Positions 35,596 to 46,321 of a stretch of DNA of 64,000 nt are shown here, in pieces. Position 1 is the stretch's first letter; every line of letters begins with the position of its first letter. Origin of the DNA: Saksenaea vasiformis B4078 (Eukaryota > Mucoromycota > Mucoromycetes > Mucorales > Saksenaeaceae); contig JNDT01002027.1 of assembly GCA_000697055.1 (NCBI GenBank), positions 19,941 to 83,940 of the forward strand, written 5' to 3'. The notes under the pieces are model-generated. The model was not told the DNA's origin. It worked only from the letters and a program-made list of their open reading frames with translations, and ran no database searches. The translations under genes and the position numbers were made by a program.

Positions 35596-36776
35596 GATAA
35601 GAAGAACAATGTAAACATAGCAAAAAAGTGAAAATCGGGCTTGCTGATGTTAATGTAGTGCAAAAGAGAGTTGACCCCCAACCACTACTTACGACGTCCG
35701 ATTGTGTCACAGGTCATCTCCGCGCATGCACAATTTACACGAGATGGTCGTCCTGAGCGTGTATTTCCGGTAGCATTACTGAATATTCTCGCCTAGATCA
35801 TAATATATGTCAAACTAGACACGATTTGTGCTTATGTAGTTCTCACCACCGTAATCTAAGTTGGGCAAGTAATATTCACTTATTTCTCCGTTCGTGGCAC
35901 AGGTAGACACTCAATTTCCGACGTACTAACGAAGCGTGTCCATCAAGTGAATGATATTGTACATCCTCATCGATTATTCCTGCATGCTTGCCATACCATC
36001 ATTGTCGTGTTCAGTAGTGTATATGGCAACAATGCTTTATTCATAGTTCATGTCTGCGCCTTGATAATTGCTTCCCATACGAGTGAATGTGATCATCATC
36101 TTAGGAATAGATGAAGTCCACAGCAACGATAGGTACTTGGCTGTATTATGCCTCTCTCAACATCCCTCACAGCTCTTCGTTTCTTTCTTCCGCGGAGCCA
36201 CTTTTCCTTCTTCTGGCATCAGTAGTCGATAACCAGACTATCATGACCAGAGTGGTTCTTTGCTTACTTTGGATGGTGATTTCTGGAGGTGTTTGTTTAA
36301 CAGTAACGAAAATTGAAGGGTAATAATGTCATCTTTGTAGGCTTACCCTGGTGATGACCTTTTCGTCATGTTGGGAACACGCTAGACAACCATTATGTGA
36401 GATCGTTGTATAAAACAACAAACGAATCTTGCCAAATCTTCGATCCCACTATGGCAAACAGCCGGTACCGCTACTTAAAAGGGCGACTGGCAAGCTTTAG
36501 ATGTTAGAGATCAGAGCATGCTCATGTCAATAGCTCTACTCTTACATGTTATTAATCTGCGATTTATTTACTTTTTTTTTTGCGGTATCGACGGGATATT
36601 TTTATTAGATTTAGCTGAATAGTAAAATAGCGTTGAAATTTGGAGTATGCAGTCGTCCCGATTTATGCTGCCCAAGTTTAGATCGGTAGCTCAAGGGTGA
36701 CGGATAACAAGGTAATACTTTAACATACATGAAATTGTTTAAGCTATGCCGTCGCAAAGTATAGGGGAGAATAGTA
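35596..36776. other. intergenic stretch within the KNH cluster
   Basis: About 1.2 kb separating genes B and C. A plus-strand frame at 36111-36323 contains a hydrophobic run (MTRVVLCLLWMVISGGVCLT) like a signal peptide but ends at once; probably chance. Nothing else recognised. Confidence 0.35.
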
Positions 36777-37942
36777 TTAGTAGTAATTGTGGGGTTTATC
36801 ATGATGAACTCCCGCGACCTGATCAGGTTTCCACGATTCAGGACCAGGGACATGCATTTTCGTTGAAGACATCAACTCAGTCTTTCCGGCAGGCGTGCAT
36901 GCTGGTTGTGTCATTGGTACAGCAACTTCTGGAGCGAAGTTGTTGTTGTAGCTATGTTGAATTTCTGCAATGTCGACGTAATGTCCATAACTCTGCTGCT
37001 GTTGTCCGTAAGGGTACACGTAACTTGTTGGGGTAGTATTCACCATAGCAGGTGAAGGCATTGTCGTGAACGCCTGGGTCATTGTGGGTGAAGGTTGTAC
37101 ACCGGTTTCTTGATGTGAGTAGCCTCCATATGCTTCATGTACTGGGCTATAGCGTGGTGGCTGTGTTCCATTGTACTTGTCGGTCTTTGGGGAATTTTGG
37201 TCACCAAAGAAAGTATTTGTGTCTTGAAATACAGACGGTATAGGCTGCGGACCTTTGTTGCGTCTGCGGCAACATCTCTGTAGACAAACATCAACGATAT
37301 AGGACAATTCCAGTGGCTTGTTACCCGTAGAAAAATTATCGTACAGACGGTCCAGATAAATCCGACAAGAGACAAAACAACAACTACTGGGATGGGTAAC
37401 GCTAAATTTGATGGCCAAATCGGACTAGAAGAGCGACCAGAAGGGCCTTCGATATTGTCTTTCCTTTCTTCTCCTTTTGACGGCGGTGACGTTGGTACAG
37501 GGATCAGAGAGAAATCGTCGCCTGTCCTACTCGGAGTCGTGGACGAGCTTGTATTCGGGCGAGGTGCAGGACCTGGGTCTCCCTTCTCAAATGGACGGAT
37601 AATTGTAAAAGTGCCGACCTTGGCCTTAGCTGATGACCCGTCGCATTGGGCAACAAGCCAGTAGTTGTTGCCAGGATCAACGTAAGGTATGGAAGGCACT
37701 ATTCTTTCGTTGGTTGACGGTATATTACTCGCGATGGAGGCTATGTTGTAATAATCATCACCGTAATTTGTTGCCAAAGAAACGCTCAATTTCCCGCAAT
37801 CACTAGGCGCGTCTTTCCACTTGATCATTGCATATTGGCCTTGTGTAAATATACCATCATTGAAAACGAAATCGATGGAAAACGCAGAGACATGAGTTGC
37901 CACTAGACAGCAGAGAAGGATATGCGCAATTGATGCCGTCAT
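36777..37942 (-). CDS. KNH-like ectodomain membrane protein C
   Basis: Complement of 36777-37277 and 37325-37942; one 47-base phase-0 intron; 372 residues. Signal peptide MTASIAHILLCCLVATHVSA, ectodomain with YAMIKWKDAPSDCGKLSVSL and YVDPGNNYWLVAQCDGSS, then a Ser/Thr/Pro-rich stalk not present in A. The TM helix is VVVVLSLVGFIWTVCTIIFL. The tail starts RCCRRRNKGPQPIPSVFQ, very like A (RICNRRDKGPQPVPPAFQ), and is Tyr/Gln/Pro-rich. Start chosen at ATG 37942, which gives the signal peptide; an upstream in-frame start would mask it. Confidence 0.72.
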
Positions 37943-38579
37943 TTCGCGTCTATTCAAAAACGGTATGGTTCCAAGGAACAGTTTTAGAAAAAGAAGAAAA
38001 TTTGCCGCAGTCCATCTCATTATTTAAGTTAGAGGGGTAACACGAAACATCGACTGTTGGAAGCGCGTCCTTAAGGGAGTTCAACTTAGTGCAACTCAGC
38101 TCCGTACGAGAGGTACAATTTTGATCTGAACGTTTGAGTGAGGCGCACAAACAACAGCAGTAATCCTCATAAGTTAATTGTTCTGCGAGTGAGGAAATTT
38201 TTCACGTGGCGTGTCCTTGCCTTTTAGGGATTGGAGGCTGTATTTACCCATCTTTGGCAAAAGGCGAGTCATTCATGGTGTGGTCGGAGATCCCTTGGTT
38301 TGACAAGTCATGTTTACTGCTCTTCTTTTTTTCCTCCATGTATGCGTACCTGTGCTCTAAATAGTTCAAGCTAACGGTTGTCTTATGGATCCGGGGGTAG
38401 ACCCGAGGAACACGCGATAACTTACATTGATATCATTATTGAAGAAGGTGGAGAACAAAAGATCGAGATTATGTAGAGTGAATGAAAGGATCTTGCGGCC
38501 ATCGAGATCTCCCTGGGCCATACCGCATTGAACATACTGACCCTTGTCTTCATGGTACTAATGCTACTGCTGTCCTTCC

Positions 38580-38607
38580 TTTTTTTTTTTTTTTTTTTTT
38601 TTTTTTT
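38580..38607. repeat. long T homopolymer
   Basis: An uninterrupted run of about 28 T between genes C and D. On the minus strand it would be a poly(A), which could mark an old retro-insertion, but no element is attached to it in either direction. Confidence 0.6.
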
Positions 38608-38929
38608 GTCAGCAAAAGCCTTACATCGTTATGACTGTTAAAAAACAGATACCGAAGTTTCGAGATGATTAATGGTAATCTAGCGTAGTGGAGTTCCGGA
38701 ATCCCTTACCGCTCCCAAGGAGCAAAGATCCAGTATCTGGCATGAAGTTTGTTTGCCTTGTATGACTGAACTGTGCAATTGTACCTTTGTCCTTTTTGCT
38801 TTCCCTGTCGTATGGACTTACATCAGACGCATAGGATTGATATATTACCGTTGCAAGGTTTTCGGGATTATCCGAAAGTCGCGTTGATGCGAGTAGCGTA
38901 TGAATTCGTTGCCAACTTATGTACTGACG

Positions 38930-39022
38930 AACGCATACTTGATTCTTTTCTTAGCATAAAAGCGACTCCTCATGGACGCAAAATTTATATAGATTAGCGT
39001 AAACTTTGTTCAATACACCGTA
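38930..39022 (+). repeat. dispersed gene-like repeat, copy 3 (3' end only)
   Basis: About 90 bases align with the 3' ends of copies 1 and 2: ttcttttcttagcataaaag, then ggacgcaaaatttatatagat, tagcgtaaa and ttcaatacaccgta. The last-exon peptide reads PHGRKIYID then stop. No 5' part is visible. Confidence 0.6.
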
Positions 39023-39498
39023 GCTCGCAGAGACAAATGGCGACGAGACTAGAATGCAAATGGTAGGATCAAGTGATGTGTTACGTGGAGAATATGAGAA
39101 TCGTGCTACACCTGGCTTTAAAGCATAGCAAACTTTTACTCGTTGTATTGACATGAACCCATATCTGTTGTGAATTAATCGTTACATTATAGTTAGGAGA
39201 ATTGTCCTGGAAGTAAAACAAAATAATGATAAACATATAAACGGGATACGGTAAAATGGAGTTATGAATATATGACAAAAGAAATATAAAAGTATCCTTT
39301 GAGGACGGCATCAAAATGATGTATGTTTCCCACAAAGATGCGTAGCACTACGCCAGCGTAGGCACACGAAATCAGGCACATACGGTGAATACTCCGCACG
39401 ACGCATCTTGTAATTCTAGCAGACATCCACTGTGAGAAAAAGTTAAAATGCCTGGTACAATTCGCTTCTGCTTATGACCAAATCTTTGATAGATTGGG

Positions 39499-40562
39499 TC
39501 ATGGACCATCCTTTTCCTTGGTGGTATGGTGTTCTCCTTGTCCCTCTTCATTTTCTTCTTGTTTCATTTGAGGAGGGGATTCTGTTGATGTGCTTGCTTG
39601 ATGAATAGAGGCGGATGCTAGAGGGTAAGGATGGACAATGTATGGGTATAGAAGCGCCTGTGGTGGTGCAGACGCCTCTGCATTTAATGGGATGGGTGAG
39701 CAAGATGGTGGCGGAGGATAGCGTGGTTTTTGATCGCATGGAAAATAATGGTGCTGATCCGACTGATGAATCTGGGGGTTATACCCAGGTGCTGGGCTAC
39801 TAGGTGTGTAGGGTGCCAGGAGCATGCTGGGCATGACAGGGGCGGAGGGTGTGGGTTGCGGAGAGGGCAATGAGTGATTTTTCTCGTCATTGTTGCTACC
39901 ATCACATTCTGAAGTCTCACATATCGTCTTCTCTGGAAACGGATCTACCAATCGTTTTCGATTTCGACGATTGATGTATATTCGCTGAAACAATGCAAGA
40001 ATTAGCGGTCACTCCCATGTTATACGGATACAAACACGACGTTCTTACCCAAGCAATTACTGCAACTATACTAACGTATGCGAGTACTCCGAAAGCAGTG
40101 CCGATTATTTGCGACTCCGTTGGCCATTCATTACCCGAAGAGCATAACGGAAAATAACGCCAAGACTGTATCCATAAATTAGAGATTACCCATGGAAGGC
40201 AAAACACTTACAGCCTCATACACTGCGAACGCACCAAATACCGCCTTTGAAGAGGGTGAATCGTCTCCTTGCGCAACAAACCAGAGGTCATTATCTTCTG
40301 AGTCCAAATAATCAGACCAGCTGAACGTATATTTGCCATTCTTTGATGGAATCTTTGTGCCAACAATTGCAATCGTCCTTGCGTCTTGATAATCAAAGCC
40401 TTTGAGCAGAAAGAAGTCGATACTTGTCATTTTATCTGTCGTATTCGTCCAACGAATGACTTCATTGTCGCGCATATAACGAAATCCATCCGCATCGTCG
40501 AATTTAATAGAGAAACAATTTACCGCGCCAAGAAAACATAAAATCAGAGCGGTTATTAACAT
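39499..40562 (-). CDS. KNH-like ectodomain membrane protein D
   Basis: Complement of 39499-39984, 40049-40165 and 40212-40562; both introns phase 0; 317 residues. Signal peptide MLITALILCFLGAVNC, ectodomain with NEVIRWTNTTDKMTSIDFFL and LWFVAQGDDSPSSKAVFGAF. The linker and TM exon have FPLCSSGNEWPTESQ and IIGTAFGVLAYVSIVAVIAW. The tail starts RIYINRRNRKR and is Pro/Tyr-rich (CDQKPRYPPPPSCSPIPL). Same three-exon plan as B. The Cys in the AQC motif of A, B and C is Gly here (AQGDDS), so a conserved disulphide is probably lost. Confidence 0.72.
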
Positions 40563-40951
40563 GTTGGGAACGTGGAAGAAAGTGGCGAAGAACAAATTTG
40601 GTGGAAAAAAGTATATAAATATTACACTCCGAAACATCGTTACACATGATTCTGAAAAGGTCGATGGGCTTGTAGGGTCACTCAGTATCTGAACCCTAGA
40701 TCTCATCTGTGAGTCAAAAAAGTCAGGAAACTGTAGTGCCGCGTTTGACTCTTTTACCCGATCCAGAGTTCGCGATAACTCCTGTCATAGCAACAGGTCC
40801 CGGTCCACTCAACCTTCATTTGATAGAAAGTTATTATTATCGCAAACGCGGAGATAGCACTTACTCTTCGCAGAGCTTCCGTGGAGAGGTCGCGCACCTT
40901 TAAAACATGGATGCAATATTAGTATATACATGTCATAGAGTTGACAGTAAT

Positions 40952-43900
40952 TTACCGGTAATTGGTGGCGCCGGGAATAAATGGTTTTCCAGCCGAGAAA
41001 TTGCTGGGGTCGAAAGGTGATAGCGTTCTCCTATCTACAGACAGGACATTGCTTGCGCATGCCAGACCTATTGCGAGAGCCGCTTGAACATCTCTGTTTT
41101 GTGTAGCATGGCCTGATTGATACGCTATGCAACTCGGATTCACACACTGGGATGCACCGTTTACCCTAACTGTCTTCCATTCTCCCTTCTTCCTTCGCCG
41201 AGCTTTGGCCCTCTCCACTCGCCCAAAATAGTAAACGCATAACTGCGAACTTCGATGCTCGTTCGTCATCGATACGGGGACATAACGCTGATGTCGCCTT
41301 CGCAGCCATGCTCCTCCACGTCTAATGTGACCCTTCAGTCGAGAACCGACACCTGTGCCCTGGGTCCCTATAGCCATGATAGGCACAATATTTCGTGCAC
41401 CATCCTTGTCAGTGTTGGCAGCTGTCCTGACGAACCTTCGCTCCTGCGCAGCAATCTTATCATAAACGCGACTAGTAAACAGTGACTGAGTACGTTTTTT
41501 ATAGTGAGCGTGATTTGAGTGGTAAAACGATCGCAGTTGTTTTCGGCAGTTTCTTTTCACCTAATAGGTATTGAAGAATTAGAGGTAGAAGGAAAAAAGG
41601 ATAGCACCTCTTGCGACTCTAAAACTTGTTCTACAGTAGTTGCTAAAGCCGATGAACTTTCTTTCAAGCGTTTTTCTGCGCTCTTAACCGTCAAGTCGTT
41701 CTGGTATGAAGTGAGAACCTGAATCCACTGACTACCATTACTGTACCGTATTCCTCCTTTCTCTTTTTTTGCGAAACTTCCTGGAAAAGGTTTTCTCTTC
41801 CAGATATCCTGCCGTGATCCGCATTGATTTGGGAAGTTTGCACATTTCTTCAGGAATGGATACTGGTATTTGTGTATCGTCCAATTGGCGGTTGTGTAAG
41901 TTGAAGTGTAGGCGAGCGCGTTCCATTGTAAGAGGGACAGTTGTCGAAAGAACCCTCAACCCATAATCCGTCCCGCCAAAGGTAATAGCTTTCTTGTGAT
42001 CCTGGCTGATTTGCCGATTCAGCTCTGTAATGTCAAGGAACTGTGTACTGGCTTCGCAACCTGGGCGATTCCAACTTGTAACCTTACACATCTTTACCTC
42101 CTCCTTTTCATCGTCTCTCTCTGACTCCTTTTCCTTGCCCTTTCGCTTCTTCTTGAGAATATCCATCTCCTGTAGTTTGATTTAATTCAGTTGATTGACT
42201 GTTGCATACAATATCCTTCAGTTACCTTCTGACATACATATCGCCGCCTTCGCTGATCAGCCAGTTCCGACCGTATCTTACTTAAATTATGTTGTTTCTG
42301 TGCGCGCTCCAATTTCGAGGTCTCCAAATCTTTGTAACTTTTGCTTTGCTTTTCCTTCGCCCTTGGATCGCTGATATTTATCTTGTGGCGCTTACGCTTG
42401 TCTCGAATTTTCCTTTGGACAGCGTCTTTTCTCCGTCGATGCTCTTCTGTCCGATTTTGGACGACATGTTCTGCCTGTTGTAAGGGCCTTTTTTGATTGC
42501 CTTTCTGCCGACTCCAAGGTTTTGATCCTACATTTTGCGTCTTCCAGCAACGTTGTAACTGTTGAAACATCTCGATTTGATCCATTCTCAAAGACACTGT
42601 TCTCGTCGTCCATACTCTTCCCTTTCGCATTCTTCCTTCTTTGTTCATAATGAGATACAGCTATATTCCTTCTTTTTGAACGTTCCCATCAATTATCGCC
42701 ATCTGATGGGGTGTAACAGTTACTCGCCACCGTGGTTCCAAACCGCGAGCATGGCAAATACGAGTGATTTTGTCTTGATCAAAGAAGGAACCAATTACGG
42801 CGGCTTTGTTAGTTTGAGCTTGTCTAATGTTTGTAATCGCGGTTCCATCTTCTTTGTATAAATCAAATTTTGCCGAGGTCGAACCAAAAAGTTCATACAT
42901 GGACGCCGCATCGAGAGGTAGGGCATGGATCGAGGCAGGGCTGATCGCTGGGCAAATATTAGCAGTGAATTTGCTGTATCCAGTGGCACGGAGAACGATA
43001 TTCGATAACAAAACAAACCGAACACGCAAGGCAATCGCAGTGCTTGATCGTCCTTTCGGTATATATGGTCTTAGTGCGTTCGTAATCTGAACGACGGTAT
43101 CTATCTCGACCTTCTGGAGCTTGTTATCGTCGTCGTTCCACAACCCCAAGACATCAGCGTCTCTCACTTTTCCTTCAACATCTACTGATAGTAACAGTTT
43201 CTTCGCAATAGCTTGAATTCGTATCAACCTTCTTCTGCTAGGTTCTTTCTTCGCGTCATTCGCTTGAACTTCTTCTGATTTCTCTTGCAACTCTTCCAAT
43301 TCGTCTTGCATCTCTTCGATTGCCATCTCAATGGCCTCATCTATTCCTTCATCGTCTATCCCACTTATATCCACAGGAATACCCAACTCGCTCACCTCAC
43401 CTTCAGACTACATAACGTTTATTCTGTTAATATGTCGATGACATCGGATATTACGCTCACCTCTTCATCCTTCCGAGACTGTGGATTCTCACCTTTCGTG
43501 GACATGTATTCCTCTCTCGTGCGTGATTGCAACCTTGTAATCGCATCTGTACACGACTTCTCACGTCGCAATAGTTTAATTCTTTTGTATTGGTCCGTTC
43601 CCACTTCCAGCCTTTTCTTCAGGCGCCTTAAATTCTTGCTTTCTTGTTTTATTCTGGCTTTGATATGACGCCAATGCTATTCCTTTTTCCTTTTCATTGG
43701 TTTGATACTCTCCTCCCGTTGTTTTTCTTTCTCTTTTGCTTTTTTCTCGGCAATCTGACGGACCTTTTGCTCTCTTTCAGGGGCAAGGTTTAGTTTAAGG
43801 AGTATACGGAGGAGATGGTTGATCGATTTATGGAACAAACCGCCTGCCCACATGTTTTGTAGGTTGGCGGCGTATTGCTTCAGCTGAAAGTGCATTGTGG

Positions 43901-44937
43901 TGCTTAAGCCGGTAGGTGGTTTTGGTAAATCTTTCAACATTGGGTGTTGCAGCGCAGACCAGAAAGGTTTCTCACTAGCTTTATAGCTCTGTCTCCCGAA
44001 ACAGCTCGAATGAATAAATTGCAAATGGGCTTCGCTGAATAGGTTGCTGAATTCATCATTGCTGTTCTGTGGCAAAGCTTTCAAATAATTCGACACATTT
44101 TCAGGCAGTGGCACCACTGGTATCGTCAAACCTGAGTTCAGAGCTTCTGAATTGCGGACTGATCCTTTGGGGATAACCTCCAAAACGTTAAACATATCTG
44201 GACTGTCCTGCTGGTAACGAGCTTGCTTTGAATGTGGATCCAATATGACGGTATTGGCAGTGTAGTTTAGCATGGTTGCATGTACCGCTGCCCCAAGTTC
44301 AGCGACGTAGTCCGGAACTTGTTCGGCTGTGGCAGTAGTGGTGTCGAGAAACACTTGTTTCACTTCATCATCAAGATCACCCCACAAGATTCCAGATAAT
44401 TGAACCGAGCATGTCCGGATCCTGTCCTCTTCGTCTTCGCTTTCATTGTTGTCAGTTGTAGTATCGGTGCTGCAGCCTTGTTCTTTCGCCTGCACTTGTT
44501 CTTCAATTTCTTTCTGTGCTTTTTCGACAGCATCGTCAAAATTTGCGATGGCATATTTTTGCCAAAGGGCGCCAATCTGCCCTGACCCAGGATATTTTGA
44601 AGCAAGCGTCCTCCTGGTAGTCCCTTGTTCTGCATTGAGCATATCATCGGCTTGTTCGAACGATGACCTTGGAACGCGATCTGCCTTCTCCAGACTCTCT
44701 CGTAGCTCTTGCAACTTTTCCCTCTGTTTTTCTTGCTGCTTTTCTTTTGATTCCTGACGTGCTTTTTTTGTAGACTTTTTTTTTAGGTTTATCTTCAAGG
44801 TTTTTCAGGAGGATCGCTTTCAGTTGGTCATGGAAGACAATGTACAAGGCCTCAAGCGCTTGGTCTACTGATATCCCTGATTCAGCTGCCCTTTTCCTTT
44901 TGCGCTTCAGGCGTAACTGGGGTGGTGGTACGGCCAT
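40952..44937 (-). pseudogene. Fanzor (eukaryotic TnpB-like RNA-guided nuclease), disrupted
   Basis: Start ATG 44937 (MAVPPPQLRLKRKRKRAAES), stop 40952. Three clean introns can be removed: 43408-43460, 42170-42225 and 41561-41607. Fanzor/TnpB landmarks are in order: a large N-terminal region, a basic coiled-coil stretch (42600-42230), RuvC-I in AITFGGTDYGLRVLS (about 41980), a KGHIRRGGAWLRRRHQRY bridge, a Zn-ribbon region and RuvC-III in HATQNRDVQAALAIG. Disruptions: an in-frame TAG at 43677-43679 and frame changes at A-runs (minus strand) near 44776-44784, 42670-42676, 42489-42494 and 41764-41770. In the Zn ribbon the second ligand of the first C-x2-C pair is Tyr (CVYY). Either a recently dead copy, or indels from homopolymer sequencing error. 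Such genes are carried by DNA transposons; I found no second transposase or clear terminal inverted repeats. Confidence 0.75.
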
Positions 44938-46321
44938 GCTTAATAAGCAGAATATAACTGGCCATTAAGTTTCTGAATATATCAGTCGATAAGAGCTTAC
45001 TCTGTGAAAATTGAATATGTGTGTGTAAAATTAGAAGAAGAAATGTTGTCAGTAAAGGGCCTTTTTTTTTTGGTTTTTCTTGCTTTTCAAATTTTAACGG
45101 TCCTCTGAGCCTTAACATCATTTTTGATCCTATTACCTCTTCAGCGTTCAGTCTGACACGGGCCCGTAGAACTTGAACAATATACCACTAATAACTGATG
45201 CATTTGCAGATACTTTCTACATATGTTTCTGGGATAAACTCACCAGGAGAGCACTAATAGCTAATTATCTTCAGGTCGGTAAAGGCATAAAGGTGTCACG
45301 ATTAGCAAGGATAAACCATATCGCACGGAAAAACGTAAATGACATTTACAAGGTACGGATTTCGCCTATACACCGGCGCAATAGAGGGATTACGACCATA
45401 ACGAATAACTGGAAAGAGAGAACAATATTTGCTTGTCTGAAAATCCGTCGGTGAAGTCTTTAGGAGACAGCTGCGGCACTTCTTGGAGAACGGATAGTAC
45501 GAGTCACTCCTTTTCAGTAGAAGAAACGAGCGATACAAAGCAATCAAGTAACCAGCACGAGAGGGTATCACTTCATGCGAAGAGGCAGCTAAAGGATTGG
45601 AAACAAGAAGAGTAGAAACGGGAGTATCCTTGACACACTCAGAAAATCAATGGAAGTCTCTTCTAGATAGTGACAGTAGTTATATATTTAATATATTATC
45701 TGGAAACTGATCAAGAAGTGGTACTATGAGGAAACTTTCTTAATTTTGAGTGTATATAGATCACTAATGTGAATGCTGTAAAGTCTATTACCAAAATGAA
45801 ACATTTAAAGCTGTGCTATGATATCCGGTAAGTCTTTACCATGCTATAAATACAGCGTTTATGAGAACTGAGCACTTTTGAAATTTTTTAGTTTATGCAT
45901 AGAATCCTAAGGTATTTGACGGCAGAAATTGAGAAAAATCTCCAGAGGTAAATTATTCTGAGTCTCGCATGGCGTGTCATCACTTCGTACGTTCATTACA
46001 GTAGAAGAGCACAAGCTCACTTGGTATGGATTGGGTTGTGGCCCTGGATCCAAAATGATACATACTTAGTGGGCATAAAACATGGTCAAGCTTATTGACG
46101 TAAAAATGACAACTGGAATCCAGGAAATTCGAGCAAATTAAACCACCTTACTCAGTATATCTTAAGCTGCTTTTTTAATCATCCCATATGTGTGTGTAGG
46201 ACGTCAAAACAGTATATGTACACGAACAAAGAAGGTAAATGGCAAGATGACAAAGAAAATAAAGAGTAAATTAAGTAAAGAAAAGGGGAAAAAAATAGTT
46301 GAAAGAGTGCGGATTCGGATT
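44938..46321. other. intergenic, AT-rich, nothing recognised
   Basis: About 1.4 kb between the Fanzor start and the RhoGAP stop. It should contain the 5' end of any Fanzor-bearing element. A frame at 45173-45454 has no family resemblance. No inverted repeats found by eye. Confidence 0.35.

Larger units (their letters stand above)
37943..39498. other. intergenic stretch within the KNH cluster
   Basis: About 1.55 kb. It contains a T-run at about 38580-38607 and the 3' part of the dispersed repeat (copy 3, 38930-39022). No coding frame is supported. Confidence 0.4.

Noticed and set aside
38580..38607. T-run as the tail of a retrotransposed copy
   Set aside because: No retro-element or processed gene copy could be found attached to it on either side.
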